From positions 1-64,000 of the forward strand of contig CANPHE010000004.1 of assembly GCA_947573795.1 (NCBI GenBank): a stretch of DNA of 64,000 nt. Reading direction: 5' to 3'. Positions 37,059-45,336 of the stretch are shown here, piece after piece. The position numbers and the translations under genes were made by a program. The first letter of the stretch is position 1. Each line of letters opens with the position of its first letter. The notes under the pieces are model-generated. The model was not told the DNA's origin, ran no database searches, and saw nothing but the letters and a program-made list of their open reading frames with translations. Origin of the DNA: an uncultured Alistipes sp. GTDB taxonomy: Bacteria; Bacteroidota; Bacteroidia; Bacteroidales; Rikenellaceae.

Positions 37059-38888
37059 ATGTTCAAAACCTATATACGACTCCTGGGATTCGCCCAACCC
37101 ATCGGCAAATACGCCATACCCTACTTCTTTTACTCGTTGCTCTACGCACTATTCAATTCGTTGACATTCATGTTGATCGCCCCGATCCTCAACACGATGT
37201 TCGACAACGGATTCACCCCCACGCCCGTAGAGACGCTCCCCCCCTTCGAACTCAACCAGGAGTACCTGACGGCGCTTTTCAACTTCGCCTATTCCCACGT
37301 CTTTTCCTCCTATGACCGCCAGAACGTCCTCATCCTGCTCGCCGCAGTGGTGATCTGCGTCAGCTTCCTGAGCAACCTGTTCCGCTACTTAGGTTCGTGG
37401 ACGGCCGAGAACATGCGCACGCGGACGCTGCAACGCATGCGCAACAAAATGTTTTCCCGCGTGATGGACATGAACGTCGGATACTTCTCCGACCAGCGCA
37501 AGGGCGATATCATCTCCAAAATCACGTCGGACGTCGGCGTCGTACAGTTCTGCATCACCAACACCTTGCAGGTCGCCTTCCGCGAACCGTTCCTCATCGT
37601 CGGCTACATCGTCATCATGATCGCCATCTCGTGGGAGCTGTCGGTCTTCTCGGTGCTGTTCCTGCCGGTCGTGGCGCTGCTTATCGGCAGTATCGTCAAA
37701 CGCCTGCGCCATCCGGCGCGCACCAACCAGCAGCGCACGGGCGAAATGGTCGCCACGCTCGACGAATCGCTGGCCGGCATCAAGGTCATCAAGAGCTACA
37801 ACGCCACGGGATACGTCAAAAAGAAATTCTACGACATCAGCGCCGACCTGGCACGCCTCACCCTCTCGATGGCGCGCCGTCAGCAATTAGCCTCGCCCAT
37901 GAGCGAATTCCTGGGTATCACGGCCGTAGGCGTCATTCTGGTCTTCGGAGGCTCGCTCGTAGCGAAAGGCTCGCTCGACCCCGGGGAGTTCATCGCCTTC
38001 GTAGCCATCTTCTCGCAGATCACGCGCCCCGTACGCACGTTCATCGACCAGTTCGCCAACATCAACCAGGGCATCGCCGCCGGAGAACGCATCTTCTCGT
38101 TGCTCGACTCCGTGCCCGAAATCCAGGACACGCCCGGCGCGAAAAAGTTCCCGGGACTCCGCGAGAAGATCGAATTCCGCGACGTGCACTTCTCCTACGA
38201 CGGTTCGCGCGAGGTGATCGACGGCATTTCGTTCGAGATACTCCGCGGACAGACCGTAGCGCTCGTAGGTCCGTCGGGCGGCGGCAAATCGACCCTGAGC
38301 GAACTGCTGCCCCGCTTCTACGACCCCACGGCCGGCGATATCCGCATCGACGGCATCTCGCTGCGCGACTACGAGCAGGAGAGCGTCCGCGCCCATATGA
38401 GCGTCGTGGCGCAGGATACGGTGCTCTTCAACGACACGATCGAGAGCAACATTGCCATGGGCAAGCCCTCGGCCACGCACGAAGAGATCGTCGAAGCGGC
38501 CCGCATCGCCAATGCCGATTCGTTCATCGAGGAGGCGCCCGAGGGCTACGCCACCAACATCGGCGACCGGGGCGCCAAGCTCTCCGGAGGCCAGCGCCAG
38601 CGTCTCTCGATCGCCCGCGCCGTGCTGAAGAACCCCGATATCCTGATCCTCGACGAAGCCACCTCGGCGCTCGACACCGAGAGCGAGAAACTCGTGCAGG
38701 AGGCCCTCAACAAGCTGCTCGAAGGCCGCACGTCGATCGTCATCGCCCACCGGTTGTCGACGATCCACAACGCCGACCGGATCATCGTCGTGGACCACGG
38801 ACGCATCGCCGAGGAGGGTACCCACAACGAACTAATGGCCCGGGGCGGCATCTATGCCAAGCTGATCGAAATGCAGTCGTTCGAATAA
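37059..38888 (+). CDS. MsbA-like ABC exporter, fused membrane and ATPase domains
   Basis: 609 residues. Six predicted helices in about residues 15-330, including a conserved ESLAGIKVIKSYNATGYVKKKF coupling region, then an ATPase domain with Walker A GPSGGGKST (404-412), Q-loop region VVAQDTVLFND, signature LSGGQRQR (508-515), Walker B ILILDEATSALD and the H-loop His in IAHRLST. Half-transporters of this kind work as homodimers; MsbA-type lipid A flipping is the commonest role in this position of the family, but drug or lipid export cannot be excluded. The start at 37059 follows a good -7 element. It is the only gene of its unit. Confidence 0.92.
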   Translation: MFKTYIRLLGFAQPIGKYAIPYFFYSLLYALFNSLTFMLIAPILNTMFDNGFTPTPVETLPPFELNQEYLTALFNFAYSHVFSSYDRQNVLILLAAVVICVSFLSNLFRYLGSWTAENMRTRTLQRMRNKMFSRVMDMNVGYFSDQRKGDIISKITSDVGVVQFCITNTLQVAFREPFLIVGYIVIMIAISWELSVFSVLFLPVVALLIGSIVKRLRHPARTNQQRTGEMVATLDESLAGIKVIKSYNATGYVKKKFYDISADLARLTLSMARRQQLASPMSEFLGITAVGVILVFGGSLVAKGSLDPGEFIAFVAIFSQITRPVRTFIDQFANINQGIAAGERIFSLLDSVPEIQDTPGAKKFPGLREKIEFRDVHFSYDGSREVIDGISFEILRGQTVALVGPSGGGKSTLSELLPRFYDPTAGDIRIDGISLRDYEQESVRAHMSVVAQDTVLFNDTIESNIAMGKPSATHEEIVEAARIANADSFIEEAPEGYATNIGDRGAKLSGGQRQRLSIARAVLKNPDILILDEATSALDTESEKLVQEALNKLLEGRTSIVIAHRLSTIHNADRIIVVDHGRIAEEGTHNELMARGGIYAKLIEMQSFE

Positions 38889-38913
38889 CCTCCGGCGACC
38901 GCCCCCTGCAAAC

Positions 38914-38944
38914 CGCCCCTGCCGCAACGACTCCGGCAGGGGCG
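38914..38944 (+). terminator. GC-rich hairpin after the ABC exporter
   Basis: Eleven-base stem CGCCCCTGCCG / CGGCAGGGGCG with a 9-base loop, 26 bases past the stop. There is no T-run, so it may only stabilise the transcript end. Confidence 0.45.
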
Positions 38945-39020
38945 ATTCGCCTCACGGAGACGGACCGTCGGGTCATCCCCGAACCGCCGCACGACGCCCG
39001 GCTCGCCGAAGCGTCGTTTT

Positions 39021-39054
39021 TTTGCGAATTTCTCGATCTTTTTTCCTATCTTTG
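39021..39054 (+). promoter_or_regulatory. promoter for ileS
   Basis: TTTG (39021-39024), 22 bases, TATCTTTG (39047-39054). Predicted start is near 39061, with the ATG at 39094. Confidence 0.6.
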
Positions 39055-39093
39055 CGAATTATCGAAGAAAACGACGAAAAAACGCATATACCT

Positions 39094-42000
39094 ATGAAGT
39101 TCAAGGAATACAAAGGTCTCGATCTGGCGGGACTGGCTGCCGAGGTACTCGGCACGTGGGACGCCCGCGACACGTTCCACAAAAGCATCACGACGCGCGA
39201 AGGCCACCCCTCGTTCGTCTTCTACGAAGGTCCCCCCTCAGCCAACGGCATGCCGGGCATCCACCACGTCATGGCCCGCACGATCAAGGACGTATTCTGC
39301 CGTTACAAGACCCAGCAGGGATACTCGGTACACCGCAAGGCGGGTTGGGATACCCACGGACTGCCCGTAGAACTGGGCGTCGAGAAGAAACTCGGCATCA
39401 CGAAGGAGGATATCGGCAAGACGATCTCGATCGAGGAGTACAACCGCACGTGCCGCGAAGCGGTCATGGAGTTCACGGGTGTCTGGGAGAATCTCACGCG
39501 CAAGATGGGTTACTGGGTCAACATGGACGACCCCTACATCACCTACGACAACAAATATATCGAGACGCTGTGGTGGCTGTTGCGCCAGCTTTACGACAAG
39601 GGGCTGCTCTACAAGGGCTACACCATCCAGCCCTACTCGCCCGCGGCCGGTACGGGACTTTCGACCCACGAGCTGAACCAGCCGGGTTGCTACCGCGACG
39701 TGAAGGACACGACCGTCGTGGCGCAGTTCCGCATGAAGAACCCCAAACCCGAGATGAAGGGTTGGGGAACGCCCTATTTCATCGCCTGGACCACCACGCC
39801 GTGGACCCTGCCGTCGAATACGGCGTTGTGCGTGGGTCCGAAGATCGACTACGTGGCCGTGCGGAGCTACAACCCCTACACGGGCGAGAAGATAACCGTC
39901 GTGCTGGCCGAAGCGCTGCTGCACGCCCACTTCAACAAGAAGGCCGAGGGCATCGCCCTGGCCGATTACAAACCCGGCGACAAGCTCGTTCCCTACGAAG
40001 TCGTGGCGCACTACAAGGGTACGGACCTCGTAGGCATGGAGTACGAACAACTGCTGCCGTGGGTGAAACCAGTCTCGGCGGATGCCGACGGAACGTGGGC
40101 CGATGCCTCGGCGAAGGCCTTCCGCGTGATTCCGGGCGACTACGTAACGACGGAGGACGGTACGGGTATCGTCCACATCGCCCCGACGTTCGGTGCCGAC
40201 GACGCCGTGGTGGCGCGCGCCGCAGGCATCCCGTCGCTGTTCCTCATCAACCGCAAGGGCGAGACGCGCCCGATGGTCGACCTCACGGGTAAGTTCTACC
40301 TCCTGGACGAACTCGACGAACGTTTCGTCGCGCAGTGCATCGACACGGCCGCATACGCCGAGTACGCGGGCCGCTGGGTGAAGAACGCCTACGATCCGCA
40401 GTTCACCGTCGAGGGCCGCTACGACGAAAAGGCCGCTGCGGCCGCCGAGACGCTCGACATCTACATCAGCCTGAAGCTCAAAGCAGCCGGCCAGGCCTTC
40501 AAGATCGAAAAGCACGTCCACAACTATCCCCACTGCTGGCGCACGGACAAACCCGTGCTCTACTACCCGCTCGACTCGTGGTTCATCCGCACCACGGCAC
40601 TCAAGGAGCGAATGATGGAGCTCAACGACACGATCCGCTGGAAGCCCGAATCGACCGGCACGGGACGCTTCGGCAAGTGGCTCGAAAACCTCAACGACTG
40701 GAACCTTTCGCGTTCGCGCTTCTGGGGCACTCCGCTGCCGATCTGGGCCACGGAGGACCGTTCGGAGCTCAAGTGCATCGGCTCGGTCGAGGAGCTGATG
40801 GGCGAGATCGAAAAGGCGGTCGCCGCCGGTTTCATGGAGGAGAACCCCTACAAGAACTTCCGCGTAGGCGACATGTCCGCCGAAAATTATTCGACCGAGC
40901 GCATCGACCTCCACCGTCCCTACGTGGACCGCATCGTGCTGGTGTCGTCCAAGGGCGAGCCGATGCGCCGCGAACCCGACCTGATCGACGTATGGTTCGA
41001 CTCGGGCGCCATGCCCTACGCCCAGGTGCACTACCCCTTCGAGAACAAGGAGAACTTCGGGCAGGTCTATCCCGCCGACTTCATCGCCGAGGGCGTCGAC
41101 CAGACGCGCGGCTGGTTCTTCACGCTGCATGCCATCGCCACGATGCTCTTCGACTCGGTGGCGTTCAGGAACATCATCTCCAACGGCCTGGTGCTCGACA
41201 AGAACGGCAACAAGATGTCGAAGCGTCTGGGCAACGCCGTCGATCCGTTCGACGTGCTGTCGACCTACGGTGCCGACGCCACGCGCTGGTACATGATCTC
41301 CAACTCGCAGCCGTGGGACAACCTCAAGTTCGACCGCGACGGCGTGGACGAGGTGCGCCGCAAGTTCTTCGGCACGCTCTACAACACCTATTCGTTCTTC
41401 GCGCTCTACGCCAACGTCGATTCGTTCACGGGCCGCGAGCCGGAGGTGCCCGTGGAGAAGCGTCCGGAGATCGACCGCTGGATCATCTCGCTGCTGAACA
41501 CGCTGGTGCGCGACGTGACCCGGTCGCTCGAGAACTACGATCCGACTCCGGCGGCCCGCGCCATCCAGGAGTTCGTCGGCGAGAACCTTTCGAACTGGTA
41601 CGTGCGCCTGAACCGCAAGCGCTTCTGGGGCGGCGGAATGACCGAGGACAAGCTCTCGGCCTACCAGACGCTCTATACGTGCCTCGAAACCGTGGCGATG
41701 CTCTCCGCGCCGTTCGCGCCGTTCATCTCCGACCGCATCTTCTGCGACCTGAATGCCGTGAGCGGCCGTCATGCCGAGGAGTCGGTGCATCTGTCGACCT
41801 TCCCCGAGGCCGACGAGTCGCTCATCGACGCCGGGCTGGAGGAGACGATGTCGCTGGCGCAGCGCGTCTCGTCGATGGTGCTCGCCCTGCGCCGCAAGGT
41901 GTCGATCAAGGTGCGCCAACCGCTGATGAAGATTCTCGTGCCGGTGCTCGACCCCGCGATGGCCGCGCGCATCGATGCCGTGAAGAACCTGATCCTCTCG

Positions 42001-42579
42001 GAGGTCAACGTCAAGCAGCTGGAGCTCATCGAGAAGACCACGGGTATCATCACCAAGCGCATCAAGCCCAACTTCAAGACCCTGGGGCCCCGCTACGGCA
42101 AATACATGAAGCAGATCGCAGCCCTCACGGCCACCTTCTCGCAGGAGCGCATCGCCGAGATCGAAGCCGCCGCAGAGACCGTGCTCGAACTGGGCGACGA
42201 GCGGATCACCGTCACGGCCGCCGACTTCGAGATCACCTCGGAGGATATGCCGGGATGGCTCGTGGCGTCGGAAGGCAAGCTGACCGTAGCGCTCGATATC
42301 ACCGTGACCGAGGAGCTGCGCGCCGAAGGCGTGGCACGCGAGTTGATCAACCGCATCCAGAATATCCGCAAGGATTCGGGATTCGAGGTCACGGACCGCA
42401 TCCGCGTGGAGATCGAGGCGAATCCCGCCGTCGAACAGGCCGTCGCGGCCTACGGTTCCTACATCGCGGCCCAGACGCTCGCCGACGCGGTTTCGGCCGC
42501 AGCCGAGCCCGCGGGTGCCGTCGTCGCAGATTCGGAGCTGGACGAGAAGCCGTTGCGCATCGCCGTGACACGGGTATAG
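39094..42579 (+). CDS. ileS: isoleucyl-tRNA synthetase
   Basis: 1161 residues, charging tRNA-Ile. Class I motifs: GPPSANGMPGIHHVMART (HIGH region) and NKMSKRLGNAVDPFD (KMSKR at 707-711). The CP1 editing domain includes the FIAWTTTPWTLPSNTAL segment. A long C-terminal region (DUF5915-like, about 990-1161) resembles the eukaryote-like, longer IleRS class usual in Bacteroidota and lacks the C-terminal zinc-binding cysteines of the E. coli type. The start at 39094 (MKFKEYKGLDLAGLA) is the family start; upstream in-frame codons cover the promoter. Confidence 0.97.
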   Translation: MKFKEYKGLDLAGLAAEVLGTWDARDTFHKSITTREGHPSFVFYEGPPSANGMPGIHHVMARTIKDVFCRYKTQQGYSVHRKAGWDTHGLPVELGVEKKLGITKEDIGKTISIEEYNRTCREAVMEFTGVWENLTRKMGYWVNMDDPYITYDNKYIETLWWLLRQLYDKGLLYKGYTIQPYSPAAGTGLSTHELNQPGCYRDVKDTTVVAQFRMKNPKPEMKGWGTPYFIAWTTTPWTLPSNTALCVGPKIDYVAVRSYNPYTGEKITVVLAEALLHAHFNKKAEGIALADYKPGDKLVPYEVVAHYKGTDLVGMEYEQLLPWVKPVSADADGTWADASAKAFRVIPGDYVTTEDGTGIVHIAPTFGADDAVVARAAGIPSLFLINRKGETRPMVDLTGKFYLLDELDERFVAQCIDTAAYAEYAGRWVKNAYDPQFTVEGRYDEKAAAAAETLDIYISLKLKAAGQAFKIEKHVHNYPHCWRTDKPVLYYPLDSWFIRTTALKERMMELNDTIRWKPESTGTGRFGKWLENLNDWNLSRSRFWGTPLPIWATEDRSELKCIGSVEELMGEIEKAVAAGFMEENPYKNFRVGDMSAENYSTERIDLHRPYVDRIVLVSSKGEPMRREPDLIDVWFDSGAMPYAQVHYPFENKENFGQVYPADFIAEGVDQTRGWFFTLHAIATMLFDSVAFRNIISNGLVLDKNGNKMSKRLGNAVDPFDVLSTYGADATRWYMISNSQPWDNLKFDRDGVDEVRRKFFGTLYNTYSFFALYANVDSFTGREPEVPVEKRPEIDRWIISLLNTLVRDVTRSLENYDPTPAARAIQEFVGENLSNWYVRLNRKRFWGGGMTEDKLSAYQTLYTCLETVAMLSAPFAPFISDRIFCDLNAVSGRHAEESVHLSTFPEADESLIDAGLEETMSLAQRVSSMVLALRRKVSIKVRQPLMKILVPVLDPAMAARIDAVKNLILSEVNVKQLELIEKTTGIITKRIKPNFKTLGPRYGKYMKQIAALTATFSQERIAEIEAAAETVLELGDERITVTAADFEITSEDMPGWLVASEGKLTVALDITVTEELRAEGVARELINRIQNIRKDSGFEVTDRIRVEIEANPAVEQAVAAYGSYIAAQTLADAVSAAAEPAGAVVADSELDEKPLRIAVTRV

Positions 42580-42626
42580 CGATTCTGCACAATATCGGCG
42601 CGGCGCTGCACGTTATCCGGGTAAAA

Positions 42627-42658
42627 TTTGGTATATTGGAAATTTATACTTAATTTTA
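42627..42658 (+). promoter_or_regulatory. promoter for the DksA-like gene
   Basis: TTTG (42627-42630), exactly 20 bases, TAATTTTA (42651-42658), one base off TAnnTTTG. Predicted start is near 42665, ATG at 42684. Confidence 0.55.
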
Positions 42659-42683
42659 CATTAAACCTCAAAGACCGACGACT

Positions 42684-43064
42684 ATGGCAGACGAAAAAAA
42701 GCGATACAGCGATGCCGAACTCGAGGAGTTCCGGCAGCTCATCCTGAAAAAGCTCGAAAACGCCCGCGCGGATTACGACCTGTTGCGTGCGACGATCACC
42801 CATACGGCGGATAACGACACGGAGGATACGTCGCCGACGTTCAAGGTACTCGAAGAGGGTGCCGCGACGCTTTCCAAAGAGGAGAGCGGACGCTTGGCCG
42901 CCCACCAGATGAAGTTCATCCGCAATCTCGAAATGGCTCTTCTGAGGATCGAAAACAAGACCTACGGCATCTGCAAGACCACGGGCAAGCTCATTCCCAA
43001 GGAGCGGCTGATGCGCGTTCCGCACGCCACCGAGTGCATCGAGGCCAAGGAACGCCGCAAATAA
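42684..43064 (+). CDS. TraR/DksA-family protein with degenerate zinc finger
   Basis: 126 residues. An N-terminal helical coiled coil (YSDAELEEFRQLILKKLENARADYDLL) is followed by the DksA-type C-terminal segment ENKTYGICKTTGKLIPKERLMRVPHATECIEAKE. The four-cysteine zinc finger of classical DksA is reduced to two cysteines here (GICKTTG and ATECIE), as in Bacteroidota homologues. Members bind the RNA polymerase secondary channel and modulate transcription; that role is inferred. A strong terminator follows and the gene has its own promoter. Confidence 0.9.
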   Translation: MADEKKRYSDAELEEFRQLILKKLENARADYDLLRATITHTADNDTEDTSPTFKVLEEGAATLSKEESGRLAAHQMKFIRNLEMALLRIENKTYGICKTTGKLIPKERLMRVPHATECIEAKERRK

Positions 43065-43085
43065 TCCCGAACATATGTATGACAG

Positions 43086-43113
43086 GAAGGAATGTACGCG
43101 GGTACATTCCTTC
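43086..43113 (+). terminator. Rho-independent terminator of the DksA-like gene
   Basis: Twelve-base stem GAAGGAATGTAC / GTACATTCCTTC around a 4-base loop, followed by TTTGTTTTC. Confidence 0.85.
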
Positions 43114-43177
43114 TTTGTTTTCGGCAAGGCGCAGGCCTCGTCATCTTCAGGTGGAAGGTGAAAAATTCGCGAAAATA

Positions 43178-43217
43178 ATCCTCTTCGGCGGCCGGAGGCG
43201 TCGCGCCGAAGAAGGCG
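43178..43217. repeat. third repeat family, copy 2
   Basis: CTCTTCGGCGGCCGG and GCGCCGAAGAAGG form a hairpin and are followed by GAGTTTGCAGCTGAAAAT. It resembles the hairpin at 36186-36239, which is also followed by a GCAGTTTGCAG word. Confidence 0.45.
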
Positions 43218-43310
43218 GAGTTTGCAGCTGAAAATCCGAAAACCCCGCTCGCAGACGGCTGCGACACCATTTTTGCACCTCCCATATACGACAAGCCGAA
43301 AAAAATACGT

Positions 43311-43318
43311 TATCTTTG
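43311..43318 (+). promoter_or_regulatory. -7 element immediately upstream of the Omp85-like gene
   Basis: Perfect TATCTTTG ending 5 bases before the ATG at 43324. A start 5-7 bases downstream would give a leaderless or nearly leaderless mRNA. No TTTG lies at 19-21 bases upstream. Confidence 0.5.
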
Positions 43319-43323
43319 ACAAG

Positions 43324-45159
43324 ATGTATTTTCGGATTTGCATAGCCGTCCTGCTTTCGCTGGCCCTCCATACGGGTGTTTTCGCACACCCTCCGGGCCC
43401 CGGCGTGCAAAGTCCGCAACAGTTCACGCGCGACAGCGTGCATTTCGAAAATACCTCCCGCAAGCAGCGCAACGACCGGCTCTACGACAGCATCCGTTCC
43501 AAAACCAACCGCCGGACCGTCCCGCGCATGCTCTACAAAGTCCTTTTCGCACGTCCCGTACTCGATACGACCTCCAACGGACAAATCCTCGACGAGAACG
43601 ACCGGCTCGCGCGTTTCGCCGGCAAAACCATCGGCTCGATCCGCATCGACCAGCTGCCGGTATTCGACTCCGTCGGCAACTGGCTCCAGCGTTCCGCCAA
43701 CCGGACGCACCGCCTTACCCGCGAACGGGTCATCCGCCGCGATCTGTTTCTGCACCCGGGCGAATCGTTCGAACCCGAACTGCTCGTACGCAACATGCAA
43801 CTGCTGCGTTCGCGCCCCTATATCTCCGACGTCGATTTCGCCGTCGTACCCGATCCGGTCGACACGTCGCGCGTCGATCTGGTGGTCACGGCACGCGACA
43901 GCTGGACGATCAGTGCCGATGCGGGCATCCACTCCGAGGGTCGCACGATGTTCGGACTGTCGGACGCCAATATCTTCGGTTGGGGCAACGCCCTGCGTCT
44001 AAGAACCAATTTCGACCGGCGCGACTTCTCCTACGGCGGCAACGAAATCGAATACGAGATTCCCAACGTGCTGGGGAGCTTCTACACGGCGCAATTGGCA
44101 GCCGGACGCGCTTTTTACCAGTCGACGCTGCTGCTCGACCTGCACAAGGAGTTCCTGCGCCCCACCGACTACGAGGCGGGCGCCTCGTACAGCGTCCTCA
44201 AGGACAAACGGCCGATGATCGAACAGGACTCTTCCGAACTGGTCAAGGAGCGCAATCTCGACCTGTGGGGCGGTTACTCCCGCTACCTGCCCGCGATGCG
44301 CGCGAGCCTGTTTCTGACCGGACATTACAACTACCGCCGCCTGAGCCTCCGCCCGCAGGTCGCTGCGCAACACCATCCGGCATTGCACGACCGCGATCTG
44401 CTGCTGTTCGGCATCGGATTCTACCGCGAAAAATTCTACACGGCCAACATGATCTACGGCTTCGGACGCCGCGAGTATCTCGCCGCCGGATACAAGGCGC
44501 AGCTGACGGGCGGATACTCGTGGGGCGAATTCGGCAACGAAATCTACCTCGGGGCGAGCTACGACCGGGGCGGGTTCTTCTCCGTGGGATATGTCATGGG
44601 GGGATGCTCGTTCGGCAGCTTCATCGATCCCGTCGACGGCACGTGGCGACGCAGCGCCGCGAATTTCAACCTGCGATGGTTCTCCAACCTCTTTCTCATA
44701 CGCCGCAGCCGTCTGCGTCAGTTTCTCGGATTCAGCTATACGCAGGGATGGAACCGCGGTACGGGCAACGACGAAAGCATCCGTTTCACCTTCACCGACG
44801 GTTTGCAGGCCCTCAAGGAGTACACCCTCGGCACGACCCGTGCGGTGCTCAACACCGAAACGGTCCTTTTCTCGCCCTATCAACCGCTGGGTTTTCGCAT
44901 TGCATTCTTCGGATTCGCCGATTTCGGGTTGATCGGATACTCGCCGAACGTCTTCAAAAACGCATTCTATACGTCACTGGGCATGGGTGTGAGATTGCGC
45001 AACGAGCGGCTGGTGTTCAAGACGATCCAAATACGCCTGGGCATCGCCTTCGGCAAACACGGCCTGGTAGAGAGCGAGTATTTCCGTCTCTCGAACACCA
45101 CCCGCCTCTCGCAATACCGCTACCGGCCCGAGCGGCCCGACATCATCGGGTTCGAATAA
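43324..45159 (+). CDS. Omp85-like outer-membrane beta-barrel protein with N-terminal POTRA-type domain
   Basis: 611 residues with a signal peptide (ICIAVLLSLALHTGVFA). A basic region leads to a POTRA-like domain at about 100-190 (TRERVIRRDLFLHPGESFEPELLVRNMQLL, then SDVDFAVVPDP). The C-terminal half is a beta-barrel (alternating aromatic/polar strands such as WGNALRLRTNFDRRDFSYGG) ending YRYRPERPDIIGFE. The layout is a reduced BamA/ShlB-like protein, but it is shorter than BamA and lacks multiple POTRAs. A role in secretion or envelope assembly is inferred. Long stretches of alternate frames are open here because of codon bias. The stop codon is followed immediately by a decayed TIR element. 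Confidence 0.75.
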   Translation: MYFRICIAVLLSLALHTGVFAHPPGPGVQSPQQFTRDSVHFENTSRKQRNDRLYDSIRSKTNRRTVPRMLYKVLFARPVLDTTSNGQILDENDRLARFAGKTIGSIRIDQLPVFDSVGNWLQRSANRTHRLTRERVIRRDLFLHPGESFEPELLVRNMQLLRSRPYISDVDFAVVPDPVDTSRVDLVVTARDSWTISADAGIHSEGRTMFGLSDANIFGWGNALRLRTNFDRRDFSYGGNEIEYEIPNVLGSFYTAQLAAGRAFYQSTLLLDLHKEFLRPTDYEAGASYSVLKDKRPMIEQDSSELVKERNLDLWGGYSRYLPAMRASLFLTGHYNYRRLSLRPQVAAQHHPALHDRDLLLFGIGFYREKFYTANMIYGFGRREYLAAGYKAQLTGGYSWGEFGNEIYLGASYDRGGFFSVGYVMGGCSFGSFIDPVDGTWRRSAANFNLRWFSNLFLIRRSRLRQFLGFSYTQGWNRGTGNDESIRFTFTDGLQALKEYTLGTTRAVLNTETVLFSPYQPLGFRIAFFGFADFGLIGYSPNVFKNAFYTSLGMGVRLRNERLVFKTIQIRLGIAFGKHGLVESEYFRLSNTTRLSQYRYRPERPDIIGFE

Positions 45160-45163
45160 CTGG

Positions 45164-45336
45164 AGGCAATCGCACGCTATCCGAATTTCCCGACCGCCAC
45201 TTCACAGAAGACAGCTGAAGCCTCGCGGCCAGGGGCCGCGTTTGCCAATCCGCCCCGCCTCTGGCTGAGGCTTCGGGTGCAACCCGGAAAGCAACAGGGG
45301 TGAAACGGGATTCGTGCAAAATCGGATGCTATTGCT
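45164..45336 (-). repeat. decayed TIR element (copy H) between convergent genes
   Basis: About 170 bp. The interior has TCGCGGCCAGGGGCCGCG and GAGGCTTCGGGTGCAACCCG, shared with copies D-F. The right end (GATTCGTGCAAAATCGG) encodes or abuts the last codons and TAG of the M56 gene; the left end is eroded. The hairpin with CCCCTCC is degraded. Confidence 0.5.

Noticed and set aside
43222..43323. Longer N-terminus for the Omp85-like protein
   Set aside because: It would place 34 non-signal residues before a clear signal peptide and run through repeat and promoter sequence.
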